A stretch of DNA of 58,309 nucleotides from Proteiniclasticum ruminis (GCF_900115135.1 NZ_FOVK01000012.1:1-58309), one strand, 5' to 3'; positions 35,180 to 44,286 are shown, counted from the first letter of the stretch. Translations and numbers: made by a program. Notes: generated by a model not told the origin, from the sequence alone.

Positions 35180-36019
35180 CTATGATTCCTTTATGACATT
35201 AGATAGATTCTCATCCATAGTCCTCAAAAGCTCATCTTGAATCTGCTCATCAAAATCGCCATTCAAGAACATCTGAAAGTACTTGTCACTAAATACTTTC
35301 CAGGAAGAAGTTTCCTTGGCAGCCAAGATAGGATAAAACTTAATACTGTTGTTTTCAGCAGCTTTATAATCGCCCATGGCGTCCCCTATCATAATGATTT
35401 TATCATTTCTGTACCCTGAATCGATGAGTTTTCTGATGCATTCACTTTTGGTTCCATCATTCTGAGCAAAGAAATGCTGCACCAGACTGTATAGTCCGCT
35501 TGTCTCCCATTCTTCCTCAATGGCAGACCTGTTTGCTGAGGAAACCACTGCAATGTCCGCCTTCTCTCCAATGCGCACCATGGCTTCTTTGACTCCTTCA
35601 AAAGGAAGAGCCAAGGGCAGATCTGTAATCAGCTCATTCACTCGGCGAGACCACGCAAGTGCTTTGGATAGGATCTCAAGTCCGGTTTTATCATATTCTG
35701 TCTTCAAGGCTTCAGGTGATAGAACCTTCGTATGGTGAACCCACGCGTTAAACTGCTTCATTTCCTCATAATCCACCAATTCAGGGTAGTAGGATAAGAT
35801 GGCGGAAAGTCCCTGAAATCTGTTGATTCCTCTGGTTTTTGTATAGAGATTCAAATCATTCCACAGCGTAAGGATCTCCTGATGTCTTTCAGTCGGCACT
35901 TCCCAAACATCAAGTAGTGCAGGTCCGAAAGCTTTTTCATGTTTTACTGTCATAGAATCGATGGCACAGCCATCAGAATCAATGCAGACCAAATATCTGT
36001 TTTCTTTTTGACTACTCAT
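35180..36019 (-). CDS. HAD superfamily hydrolase (phosphatase)
   Basis: A 279-residue HAD hydrolase. Motif I is CIDSDGCAIDS (12-22), with Asp14 as nucleophile and Asp16 as acid/base. Motif II is VVSSANRS (about 158-165). Motif III/IV is a Lys followed by IIMIGDAMGDYKAAENN (about 213-229). The cap inserted after motif I is large and helical, as in C1-cap sugar phosphatases and phosphonatases. Its ATG directly abuts the GH3 stop codon (TAAATG), so translation is probably coupled. In this locus it may dephosphorylate a sugar phosphate, but that is only context. Confidence 0.82.
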   Translation of the reverse strand: MSSQKENRYLVCIDSDGCAIDSMTVKHEKAFGPALLDVWEVPTERHQEILTLWNDLNLYTKTRGINRFQGLSAILSYYPELVDYEEMKQFNAWVHHTKVLSPEALKTEYDKTGLEILSKALAWSRRVNELITDLPLALPFEGVKEAMVRIGEKADIAVVSSANRSAIEEEWETSGLYSLVQHFFAQNDGTKSECIRKLIDSGYRNDKIIMIGDAMGDYKAAENNSIKFYPILAAKETSSWKVFSDKYFQMFLNGDFDEQIQDELLRTMDENLSNVIKES

Positions 36020-37771
36020 TTATAACCTCGTTTCCCACCTGCTGCAGAAATAATGATCCTTCACCTCTCCAGTGAACTCTGACTTTCCGCAGAGCTTGTC
36101 TACAGTGGCTCTGATATGTTCTCTCGTACTGCCAAAGGAGTTGATGAAAGTCTTCACCTGAGGTATATCAATCAGATGATTGGTATAGTTCAAGCTGATA
36201 CCAATGGTAGGAACCTCTGAAATATACCAGGGCAGTTCTACACTATGATGCTGACTCCATTTGACACGGACAACATTTTCCTGAGCGTAGCCGCTGATAT
36301 TGAATACGACGAGAACCAGATCGTACTTGTCTTTGAACTCTTTTCTGCTGGTTTTATTCAGCATCTTCACAAAATTCATCATGCTAGGACCGTTTTCTGC
36401 TTCCAGATCGTAAAAGCATGGTGCCAGTTCCACTTGGAATCCCGCTCTTTCAAGCTCTTCCACCATAACAAGGCGTTGAGGGTCTGGTCTGTAGGCGATG
36501 CTTGTGGGTGCAGATTGCACATAAACAAGCCAAACCTTCTTCCTTTTTTCTGGGTCCACAGGAATGAGACCTGCCGTATCCTTTACCAGGGTCACACATC
36601 TATCTGCAGCCAGTTTCCTGAAGCTTCGATGCTCCTCTGTATTTACTGTGGTGTAAAGAAGCTCTTTCTTCGGAATAGCCACATGTTCATCGGTCAGATT
36701 GAGCTTTGCTTTCAGCCCCAAAATTCTTGTCACCGCATCATGAAGGCGCTCTTCCGAAATGATATTTTTTTCAATGCCACTTCTTATGAATGCCATGTCC
36801 TCATCCAGATCATTGGCAAATAAAATCATATCACAGCCCGCAGCCACAGCCAGAGGCAGTGCCTCTTCTCTGCTCTTTACTGCGGACAGTCCGATCATAT
36901 GGGTGGCGTCTGTAAGAAGCAGCCCATTAAATCCCATCTCTCCTCTGAGAAGATCAGTTAAGAGCTCTGGTGCTATGGTGGCTGGCATGATTTCTTCATC
37001 TTTAATGCCTGGTCTTAACTTTCTGCTCATTTCAGGCAGTCCAATATGACCCACCATGATGGTTTCCACACCATCTTCGATGAGATTTCTATATACTTTT
37101 CCAAAGGTTTTGTTCCACTCATCTACACCGAGATGATTGATTCCAAAAACCAGATGCTGATCGAGCTCCTCTACACCATCTCCTGGAAAATGCTTGATGC
37201 AGCAGGCCATGTTGGGATTTCCGTCTTTCACCCCGCGGATAAATGCTCTGGTATTTTTCAGGACGGTATCTGCATCAGCTCCAAAGCATCTGGTGTTCAC
37301 GATGGTGTTTCTCCAGTTCATATAAATATCCGCCACCGGATTGAAAAGCCAGTTGCATCCTATACTTGTTGCCTCCCGAGAAGAGACCAGTCCCATATGG
37401 TAGGCTGTATCAGTAGATTCATGCGCTGCTGCCTGAGCTGCTGTTGCTACAAAAGTTCCTTTCTCAGGAATACATCCATTTCCACCATCATCGCAGTTTG
37501 CAGCAATGAGCAGCGGTATTTTAGACAGTTTCTGATACGTGGTGTTTTGGAGATAGACTGTTTCCATATCTCCTCCCTGCCAACGTAATCCACCTTGATG
37601 ATAGTTCTTCAAGGACTCTTCGATTTCCTTCTCAACAACACCAGGCTTGCTCTTCAGCGTAATAAACAGCTGTCCTATTTTTTCTTCTAAAGACATTTCA
37701 GAAAGTGTCTTTGTGACCCAAGTGATCTTTTCTTCACTGAGCTCATACGGTTTCATTCTTAAATTGACCAT
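36020..37771 (-). CDS. Glycoside hydrolase family 3, NagZ-like (beta-N-acetylhexosaminidase-type)
   Basis: A 583-residue hydrolase. KHFPGDG at 193-199 and Asp204-Gln-His206 form the NagZ-type catalytic loop with its Asp-His acid/base dyad. The nucleophile is Asp288 in LLLTDATHMIGL. NagZ normally reads KHFPGHG; here the second His is Asp, while the D-x-H dyad is kept. A C-terminal alpha/beta domain (about 370-560) is present, as in the larger Gram-positive enzymes. There is no signal peptide. The GH3 start overlaps the permease stop as TAATG, so it belongs to the ABC transporter operon. It may release N-acetylhexosamine or another beta-linked sugar. Confidence 0.85.
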   Translation of the reverse strand: MVNLRMKPYELSEEKITWVTKTLSEMSLEEKIGQLFITLKSKPGVVEKEIEESLKNYHQGGLRWQGGDMETVYLQNTTYQKLSKIPLLIAANCDDGGNGCIPEKGTFVATAAQAAAHESTDTAYHMGLVSSREATSIGCNWLFNPVADIYMNWRNTIVNTRCFGADADTVLKNTRAFIRGVKDGNPNMACCIKHFPGDGVEELDQHLVFGINHLGVDEWNKTFGKVYRNLIEDGVETIMVGHIGLPEMSRKLRPGIKDEEIMPATIAPELLTDLLRGEMGFNGLLLTDATHMIGLSAVKSREEALPLAVAAGCDMILFANDLDEDMAFIRSGIEKNIISEERLHDAVTRILGLKAKLNLTDEHVAIPKKELLYTTVNTEEHRSFRKLAADRCVTLVKDTAGLIPVDPEKRKKVWLVYVQSAPTSIAYRPDPQRLVMVEELERAGFQVELAPCFYDLEAENGPSMMNFVKMLNKTSRKEFKDKYDLVLVVFNISGYAQENVVRVKWSQHHSVELPWYISEVPTIGISLNYTNHLIDIPQVKTFINSFGSTREHIRATVDKLCGKSEFTGEVKDHYFCSRWETRL

Positions 37772-38805
37772 TATAATCTCCCTATAGTAGTAGCGCTTTC
37801 AAGTTCTATTCTTTTTGCCTTCGCTTCCTTAATTCGTGCTCTCTCTCTCCTTCTCAACGCTGGAATCTTCTCATTGGCTAGAAAAGCAAGGAATCCGATA
37901 AACACCAGCATATTGATGACCGTATTCAGTGAGTTGGAGATTTTTAATGCTACCATTCCTATTCCGAAAAGCTTTATGGTCAACGACGCACTAAGAATCC
38001 CCACAGCAATGTTCGTTCTTCGTGCGAGATAAGTCCCAAGAAACATCGGGAAAGTCATGGCGATCACTGCACTGTTGCTGGTCATACCGAGCATCGGTGC
38101 AAGAGCACCGGTGAACGATGCACTGAACACTCCTGAGATTGCAACCAGCCCTCCGGCCAAGGTGTAACAGATGACCACATGCCTGAACACATTGATTCCG
38201 GAAGTCTTCGCGATCTTCTGTGATCCTCTCATGGCTTGCATCTCATATCTGAACTTGGTGAAGGTGAACAGGATAAACACAAACAATGTGCCCAGACCAA
38301 GAACCATCAGCGTAAAGTTTGGGTCTACCAGCATTTCTATGTTGGGCACACCAAAGAGCTGCAGTCCTTTTCCATCAGAACCTGCAAAAGCGAGGCTCTC
38401 ATAGATCATAGCCATACCAAGGCCTAGAATTACAGGTGGGATTCTAAAGACACTGAAGATCATCCCAACGCCAAATCCTGCTAGAAGTCCGATGAGAATT
38501 GCCACGATCAGCAGTCCAATGCCATTAAACCCAAGACTCACAGCGATGTTGCCACCAATGATGGTGGCAACAAGCCTCTGAGCTCCTAAGGATAAATCAA
38601 ATCTTCCACTGCCTAGATTTAAAGACAAAGCAAAGGCGATTACCGCTGTGACTCCCAGATCCCGTACTAAGTTCCGAAGATCCAGCACCGAAGAAATGAG
38701 ATGTCCACCTGTCTGGGAATACACCAGCAGTTCCATAAAAAGACCAACAACCAGCGGTACTGAAATCAAATAGATGGCCTTATTGACAAATTGTTTAACA
38801 TTCAA
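37771..38805 (-). CDS. CUT2-type sugar ABC transporter permease, first copy
   Basis: A 344-residue RbsC/YtfT-like permease with eight to ten hydrophobic segments. Typical wording is DLGVTAVIAFALSLNLGSGRFDLSLGAQ at about 49-76, where CUT2 permeases usually read G-G-I-D-L-S-V-G; this one has SGRFDLSLGA. The start is a TTG at 38805, chosen because AAAGGAG lies eight bases upstream and no ATG is near. It ends in a charged helix (about 315-338). It is the last transporter gene before GH3, which overlaps its stop. It forms the channel with the second permease gene, making a heterodimer. Confidence 0.9.
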   Translation of the reverse strand: MNVKQFVNKAIYLISVPLVVGLFMELLVYSQTGGHLISSVLDLRNLVRDLGVTAVIAFALSLNLGSGRFDLSLGAQRLVATIIGGNIAVSLGFNGIGLLIVAILIGLLAGFGVGMIFSVFRIPPVILGLGMAMIYESLAFAGSDGKGLQLFGVPNIEMLVDPNFTLMVLGLGTLFVFILFTFTKFRYEMQAMRGSQKIAKTSGINVFRHVVICYTLAGGLVAISGVFSASFTGALAPMLGMTSNSAVIAMTFPMFLGTYLARRTNIAVGILSASLTIKLFGIGMVALKISNSLNTVINMLVFIGFLAFLANEKIPALRRRERARIKEAKAKRIELESATTIGRL

Positions 38806-38831
38806 TTGCAGTTCTCCTTTACACTACCGTC

Positions 38832-40106
38832 TTACTTCAGGCCACGTCTTTCCAGAATGTTTTCTGTGGTGAAGTTTCGGCTTGTTTCCATGAGCAGATC
38901 ATAATCTGCAGCATCATTGTATTTCTTCAGAAGGGTTTTGATCTCTTCAGAGGTGTACACATACATCTCATCACTGGTATCCAGCTGCTCCAGCTTGCTG
39001 TAAGCTTCTGCGCCACTGGCAACAAGAGGTCCTGGTGCCATGGTGATGGCCTTGCCTTCCGGTTTGATGGCATCCCCATGTCCTGTGATGCCGTTATAAA
39101 GAAGAACTACACCATAAGCATCTGACGCGGATCCGGAGTTGATGACTGCACCGTCCAGCGTTGGGTTTCCTGTAGAGTCCAGAGTGCTGAATGCCTTCTT
39201 GGTGTTCTCTCCAAAGTTTGCCTGACAAAGAAGCTTGATGTTCTTGCCCAAGGCTTTCTCCACTTCATCGATGGCGGTTCCAAAAGTTTCAGCGGTAGGA
39301 TATACAGAAACGATGACATCATAGTCTCCTGTCTGCAGCAGTCCTGAAACCCCTGAGACATATCCGTCCATATTGGGGAATCCTGGCACGATGGTGATTT
39401 TCACTTCGTCATTGCCTGTGGCAATCTCTGTAGTAGCGTTCAGTGTAGCAAGTTCTGTGACGTCCGCATCATAGGTCAGATCATATTTTGTCTGAAGGGT
39501 TTCCAGCATGGATTTTGCTCCTTCACGATGGGATGCAACACCCATGGCGGATCCACCAGATATCACAATGAAATTCGCAGGTTCAGCAGAATCAAACTGC
39601 GCATCTATGAGCTCTCCATAAGCATCAGCAACCTTGCTTAAATCAATTCCTGTGATGCCCATATAGGTGGGAACAGAGGCTACTTCCTCATAGAGTGTGG
39701 AAGATACCACTGCGGTGTACACACCAAGCTCGTCTGCTTTTGATACCAGCTGCTCTGTCCCATCTGTTACGAGGGAAAGCAATCCGTCAGCGCCAGCTGC
39801 GTAGGAGTTCTCAAGGAACGTCATAAGCTGCGCGGTATCAGAAATGGCTTCGGAGAAGATAAAGTCAATGCCCAGTGCAGGTCCCAGATGATCCTCCAGA
39901 TACGTCATTCTTGTCTGAGTGGTTGCATCAATGGCATTCCAGGCTACAGCAATGGTCACGTTCTCTTCTTCAGATGGAGCAGGAGTCTCATTTTCAGTTC
40001 CAGGAGTGGAAGGAGCAGACGGATCTGGCGATTCCTTGCTTCCGCAGGCTGCAAGGCCCGCCACCATCATCACAGATGCCAGTAATAGTGCAAGTTTCTT
40101 TTTCAT
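38832..40106 (-). CDS. Sugar-binding lipoprotein of the CUT2 transporter
   Basis: A 424-residue periplasmic-binding-protein-like lipoprotein. The signal peptide ends in VAGLAACGSK with lipidated Cys21, then a Pro/Glu/Ser-rich linker to about residue 48. The mature part has the type I fold (Peripla_BP_4-like), starting VTIAVAWNAI and containing the repeated strand-loop NFIVISGGSAMGVASHREGA typical of ribose- and ABC-sugar-binding proteins. At over 370 mature residues it is larger than a standard ribose-binding protein (about 270), so a bigger ligand than a pentose is possible. It is encoded between the two permeases. The ATG at 40106 follows GGGGG. Confidence 0.9.
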   Translation of the reverse strand: MKKKLALLLASVMMVAGLAACGSKESPDPSAPSTPGTENETPAPSEEENVTIAVAWNAIDATTQTRMTYLEDHLGPALGIDFIFSEAISDTAQLMTFLENSYAAGADGLLSLVTDGTEQLVSKADELGVYTAVVSSTLYEEVASVPTYMGITGIDLSKVADAYGELIDAQFDSAEPANFIVISGGSAMGVASHREGAKSMLETLQTKYDLTYDADVTELATLNATTEIATGNDEVKITIVPGFPNMDGYVSGVSGLLQTGDYDVIVSVYPTAETFGTAIDEVEKALGKNIKLLCQANFGENTKKAFSTLDSTGNPTLDGAVINSGSASDAYGVVLLYNGITGHGDAIKPEGKAITMAPGPLVASGAEAYSKLEQLDTSDEMYVYTSEEIKTLLKKYNDAADYDLLMETSRNFTTENILERRGLK

Positions 40107-40123
40107 TTCATTTCCCCCAATAT

Positions 40124-41083
40124 TTATATTTCATTATCTGGTAATCGATCCGGCCGTTTCTGACCTGCAAAGATAAATGTCAGAAAGAATATTCCTCTGA
40201 CCAGTTGAAGAATTGTTGGACTGATGCCAACCATGAGCAGTCCGTTGTTTAGAAGTGTAACCGTAATGGCTCCAAGAGCTCCTGCATAGACATAAGATCT
40301 TGTTCCGCCAAACACAGACATGCCGCCAAGGACAATGGCCAGCACCACATCCATATTAAGACTCGAAGCAGTTCCAACACCGATGGTCCCGGTTCTGATG
40401 CCTGTCATGATGGCCGCAAGTCCAATTCCTACACCGGATACAGCAAAAGCAATCATCAGGTATTTATTCAGGAAAATACCGCTCTGCTCTGCACAGATTT
40501 TATTGGACCCTAAAAACTTAATAGAGCGTCCGATGGCTGTATAGTGAAAGAGCACCGCACATAGAATGAAGTAGGCTGCAAAGGCGATATAGTGAAAATT
40601 CGCATTGGTCAGAGATGCTGTCATCTCATAGGGCAGTGTTAAGGTTCCTGCACCCAGGATGGTCTGCAGAATCGCCTGGAACAGAACCATGACCACAATA
40701 GATACAAACATCACCGAAACTCTCAGAACTGTGCTCAGCACAGCTGTTACAACCATAATCAAGGTAGCCACAACGATGGCTGTTAGAATCATCACAGCTA
40801 CGGATTCTGTCGCAAGGTATGCCTTGCTCATGATGGCAGCTGTTATGGCAGTGGTCGCTCCCAGAGCGATACTCACATTTCCTGTTCCAAATATAAACAC
40901 TGCACCCGTAGCCACAGTACCTATGATCACCGCCTGTGTGATGATCAGCTTTAGATTTCGGACATCCCCAAATTTTCCATCTGTAGCGATGTTGAATCCA
41001 ATGGCCATGACAACCAAAAGAAAGATCGGCACCAGACGAATGAAGAATTGCTGTTCATTTAACTGTTTTAATTTCTCCTTCAT
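40124..41083 (-). CDS. CUT2-type sugar ABC transporter permease, second copy
   Basis: A 319-residue permease of the RbsC family. It has eight or more membrane helices and the family motif GNVSIALGATTAITAAIM at about 67-84, plus VLAIVLGGMSVFGGTRSYVYAGALGA near 265-290, where the ATPase contact helix lies. The start follows AGGAGG by six bases, and the ATPase gene ends 10 bases upstream. Two different permease genes with one duplicated-domain ATPase make a typical CUT2 importer. Confidence 0.9.
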   Translation of the reverse strand: MKEKLKQLNEQQFFIRLVPIFLLVVMAIGFNIATDGKFGDVRNLKLIITQAVIIGTVATGAVFIFGTGNVSIALGATTAITAAIMSKAYLATESVAVMILTAIVVATLIMVVTAVLSTVLRVSVMFVSIVVMVLFQAILQTILGAGTLTLPYEMTASLTNANFHYIAFAAYFILCAVLFHYTAIGRSIKFLGSNKICAEQSGIFLNKYLMIAFAVSGVGIGLAAIMTGIRTGTIGVGTASSLNMDVVLAIVLGGMSVFGGTRSYVYAGALGAITVTLLNNGLLMVGISPTILQLVRGIFFLTFIFAGQKRPDRLPDNEI

Positions 41084-41092
41084 TTCTTCCTC

Positions 41093-42622
41093 CTACAACA
41101 TGGCATTAATCAGTTTATGTTCGCTGAATCCTTCACTTCTGTGAATCTCAGCACTGATTGCGCCGTCTTTCATGATGATGATCCGATCACTCATGCCAAT
41201 GAGTTCTGGAAGCTCCTCGCTGATGAGTAGAATGGACTTCCCGCTTTTTTTCATTTCATAGATCAGTTTATACATTGCTGCCTTGACCCCAATATCCACA
41301 CCTCGTGTAGGACAGTCCATGATGAGAATATCGGAATCAACACCTATCCATTTACCAAAAACAATCTTTTGCTTGTTTCCGCCAGACAGCGTACTTACCA
41401 GATGATTTTCAGATGCGCATTTGATTGACAGGTCTTCAATTTGCTTTTTTGCATACTGTGATTCTTTTTTGAAGGACAGGAGGGGTCCAAAAGCTTTATT
41501 GATGTCATGGGCAATGCTGACAATATTTTCCTTCACTGTGGCATTGAGTGCCAGAGACTCCCGATCCCGATTTTTAGAAAGATAAGCCATTTTGTGCCTG
41601 ACTGCTTTCTTTGTACTGTCAATGACGCTGCCATCTGCTAGAGTCACCTTCCCATCCAGCACTTTTTCCGCACCAAATAGCGCTTTTCCCAAAGTGTGCA
41701 TGCCGCAATCTGATAGTCCACCGATGCCCAGCACCTCGCCTTTATGAAGCTCTAGATTAAAACAAAGCAAATCCTCCAATGTCGTAATCTGATCCGCCCG
41801 TAAGACCACTTCATCTCCGTAGCCTTCCTCATCTGCATGATAGTAGTCCCCTTCAAGGTTTCGTCCGATCATCATTTCCTTCATACGGTCAGTGTCAAAC
41901 TGATTTTTTTCTAAGGTTCCAATATAATCCCCGTCACGAAGCACATGAATGATGTCACACTGCTCCATGAGCTCTTCCAGGTCATGGCTGATAAAAAGAA
42001 CCGTTGTCCCCTTTGAGGTCAGCTTCTTCATGAGAGCATAGAGGAGTTCTCGGCCAATATGAGACAAGGCAGTTGTGGTCTCATCCACTATAAAAACTTT
42101 AGGATTCCAGTACATCGCTTTTGCAATCTCCACCAGTTTGCGGTCTTGAAGATCCAGCTTGGATGTAGGACTTTCAGCGTTAAAGGAAGTAATCTCCAGT
42201 TCATCCAGAATTCTCTGAGCAGCTGCAAACATCTTCTTTCTGCTGATGAATATTCCTTTGGAAAACAGCATTTCCTGGCCTAAGAATATATTTTCTGCCA
42301 CAGAAATGTTCTCGATGGTCCCTGTTTCCTGAACAATCATCGCTACTCCATTTTTCTGGGCTTCCAGCACACTCCCGGGGTTCCATTTCTGTCCATCTAA
42401 ATAAATCTTTCCACTGGTCTCATCTTGAATTCCTGCAAGTATCGATGCGAGTGTGGATTTTCCACTTCCATTTTCTCCAACGAGTCCGCACACCAGGCCT
42501 TTTGGCACGGTGAAGGATACTTCATTCAATGCAACGGTTACGCCAAAATGCTTGGATACTTTGCTGACTTCAATAAACCGATCATTGAAATCGTCACTCT
42601 TTACCATTTCCATAACATACAC
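41093..42622 (-). CDS. CUT2-type sugar ABC transporter ATPase (RbsA-like, two ATPase domains)
   Basis: A 509-residue protein with two fused nucleotide-binding domains. The first has Walker A GENGSGKS at about 49-56 and Walker B VFIVDETTTALS near 170. Its signature is unusual (LDLQDRKLVEIAKA, without LSGGQ), as seen in RbsA relatives. The second domain has a degenerate Walker A region near 300 (LSDCGMHTLGKALFG) but a good signature STLSGGNKQKIVFGKWI and Walker B ILIMDCPTRGVDIG near 430. One intact and one degenerate site is normal for this family. Start choice is uncertain among a GTG at 42622 and ATGs at 42613 and 42607. It is the first gene of the transporter operon. Confidence 0.9.
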   Translation of the reverse strand: MYVMEMVKSDDFNDRFIEVSKVSKHFGVTVALNEVSFTVPKGLVCGLVGENGSGKSTLASILAGIQDETSGKIYLDGQKWNPGSVLEAQKNGVAMIVQETGTIENISVAENIFLGQEMLFSKGIFISRKKMFAAAQRILDELEITSFNAESPTSKLDLQDRKLVEIAKAMYWNPKVFIVDETTTALSHIGRELLYALMKKLTSKGTTVLFISHDLEELMEQCDIIHVLRDGDYIGTLEKNQFDTDRMKEMMIGRNLEGDYYHADEEGYGDEVVLRADQITTLEDLLCFNLELHKGEVLGIGGLSDCGMHTLGKALFGAEKVLDGKVTLADGSVIDSTKKAVRHKMAYLSKNRDRESLALNATVKENIVSIAHDINKAFGPLLSFKKESQYAKKQIEDLSIKCASENHLVSTLSGGNKQKIVFGKWIGVDSDILIMDCPTRGVDIGVKAAMYKLIYEMKKSGKSILLISEELPELIGMSDRIIIMKDGAISAEIHRSEGFSEHKLINAML

Positions 42623-42700
42623 GTTCCTCCCCTGTATTCGTTAACATAAACAATGTATCATGTTTTTTTCTAGTCTGTTAGAAAAAAAACTTCGATATTA

Positions 42701-42734
42701 GTATTATTTTAATCTAATTGCATGAATTTGCATG
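42701..42734 (-). promoter_or_regulatory. ABC operon promoter with 10-bp direct repeat (likely AraC site)
   Basis: TAATAC (42701-42706) is the probable -10 for the minus-strand operon, and no -35 consensus exists. At the -35 position lie two copies of CATGCAA (TTGCATG at 42718-42724 and 42728-42734 on plus), one helical turn apart. This is the arrangement expected for an AraC-type activator contacting RNA polymerase. Confidence 0.55.
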
Positions 42735-42740
42735 TTTTCG

Positions 42741-42769
42741 TTGATTAATTCCTGTGTCTTGGTTATAAT
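42741..42769 (+). promoter_or_regulatory. Sigma-A promoter of the divergent AraC regulator
   Basis: TTGATT (42741-42746) and TATAAT (42764-42769) are exactly 17 bases apart, about 88 bases before the start codon. It begins just beyond the direct repeat used by the divergent operon, so one bound regulator could affect both directions. Confidence 0.7.
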
Positions 42770-42856
42770 TTCTTCAAATAACTATATTCCCCTTGATAAA
42801 AGATATACATGAACTCTGTTCTTTATGAAGGTCAGTTTCATTAAAAGGAGTACCCT

Positions 42857-44080
42857 ATGATCAGCAGAACATTAGACTTCATCACAAAGATATTGAAAAA
42901 CACATTGAAACTGGACATGCATTATTTCCTTGAGCCTTACAATGATTTACCCGCGTTTGATCTTTATCTTCGGGACAGTCTGGAGAGAACGCAGGAGCTT
43001 TATGATGATGTTCGCGGTTTTATCCGAGAGATGGATCATCATACATTTCACATCGTCACCGACTCTTATATGCTGAACTATATTTTTTTCTATCCTTACG
43101 AGGACAAAAATGACCTTATCACCATCGGACCTTATTTTAATAAAACTGTCGATGACAAGTACTGGCAAGATCTCACAGAGGAGCACAATCTTACCATTTC
43201 TAATGTGCAGCATTTGAAAAGTTTTATTTACGGCATTCCAGTCATTAACACCAATCTGCATATCATCTCCACCATTGGTAATATCGTGAGCTACATCAAC
43301 CCAGATGCCACACCATTTTCTATTCAGTACCATGATCTCTCAGATGTATCCAAGCTTGGAATCGTCTATCAGCCAAAATCTGATTTTGATGCCTACTCCA
43401 GAAAAGTGGAGCTGAGATACCGTACCGAGAAAGAACTTTTACAGCATATCTCCGCAGGAGACCGAAAAGCGGCATTGGAGGCTGCGAAAAGATTCGTTAG
43501 CGCACCCTTTGAACCCCGATTGACCAGCACGTTAAGAGAGCAAAAATCACTTCTTATCACCGCAAACACTCTTTTCAGAAAAGCCATTGAACCCAATGAG
43601 ATTCATCCGATATTTTTACATGAAATTTCAAGCAAGTTTGTGAACTATATTGAAAACGCCCTTAGCGAGACGGCCCTTGACCACTTATATGAAAAGATGA
43701 TTCGCGAATACTGCCTTCTTGTGAAGACAAAATCCACCAAGCAGTATTCCCATTGTGTACGGCAGACTCTCTATTTCATCGACTTCAATCTGGATGCGAA
43801 AATCAATCTTTCAGATTTAGCGGAAAAATACAATGTATCTGTCCCTTACCTTTCCAATCTTTTTAAAAAGGAAGTTGGCACGACCATCATCAAGTACATC
43901 AACAAGCTGCGAATCGAAAGAGCGAAAAGCCTTCTGAACTCCAGCTCCCTTTCCATTCAGGATATCGCCATCCATGTGGGTATTTATGACCATAATTACT
44001 TCACGAAGGTGTTTAAGAAAGAAGTAGGGGTAGCACCGACGGATTTTAGAAGCAACTCCTACCAAGAGAAAAATAAATAA
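42857..44080 (+). CDS. AraC family transcriptional regulator of the sugar-sulfate locus
   Basis: A 407-residue regulator transcribed divergently from the ABC/GH operon. The C-terminal AraC DNA-binding domain covers about 300-400. Its first helix-turn-helix is NLSDLAEKYNVSVPYLSNLF, followed by KKEVGTTIIKYINKLRIERA. The second is SIQDIAIHVGIYDHNYFTKV, ending FKKEVGVAPTDFRSN. The N-terminal 290 residues are helical and lack a cupin; they resemble the sensor parts of YesN/two-component-type AraC proteins but without a receiver Asp motif, so it may sense a ligand directly. The ATG follows AAAAGGAG. It is the probable activator of the adjacent operon. Confidence 0.9.
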   Translation: MISRTLDFITKILKNTLKLDMHYFLEPYNDLPAFDLYLRDSLERTQELYDDVRGFIREMDHHTFHIVTDSYMLNYIFFYPYEDKNDLITIGPYFNKTVDDKYWQDLTEEHNLTISNVQHLKSFIYGIPVINTNLHIISTIGNIVSYINPDATPFSIQYHDLSDVSKLGIVYQPKSDFDAYSRKVELRYRTEKELLQHISAGDRKAALEAAKRFVSAPFEPRLTSTLREQKSLLITANTLFRKAIEPNEIHPIFLHEISSKFVNYIENALSETALDHLYEKMIREYCLLVKTKSTKQYSHCVRQTLYFIDFNLDAKINLSDLAEKYNVSVPYLSNLFKKEVGTTIIKYINKLRIERAKSLLNSSSLSIQDIAIHVGIYDHNYFTKVFKKEVGVAPTDFRSNSYQEKNK

Positions 44081-44113
44081 CCGAGCATGGTGCAATCCTC
44101 TTCTCGGTTATTT
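44074..44113 (+). terminator. Terminator of the AraC regulator
   Basis: AATAACCGAG pairs with CTCGGTTATT around a 17-base loop, overlapping the stop codon. The tail is only weakly T-rich, so strength is uncertain. Confidence 0.6.
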
Positions 44114-44242
44114 GAAATTCGTGACATATTTACTTCAGCTCTTTTTGTTACAGGAACTTCAATGGTCCTTGCCATATGTTTTTACTGGAAGATACTTTTC
44201 GCTCTTTTTCAAACATAAGAACGATATCAGATGCCTAAAACC

Positions 44243-44286
44243 AAAAACGGCTCCCTCTGAATAGAAGGGTAGCCGCTTTTTCGTTG
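44243..44286. terminator. Bidirectional terminator between AraC and anti-sigma genes
   Basis: CGGCT plus CCCT (44248-44256) pairs with AAGGG plus AGCCG (44265-44275), with an A-run on the left and a T-run on the right. It can end the minus-strand sigma/anti-sigma operon and readthrough from the AraC gene. Confidence 0.8.

Noticed and set aside
31280-37588. Long plus-strand open frames opposite the glycoside hydrolase genes
   Set aside because: They lie opposite well-supported minus-strand genes, have no ribosome binding sites and encode no recognisable domains; they are antisense shadows.
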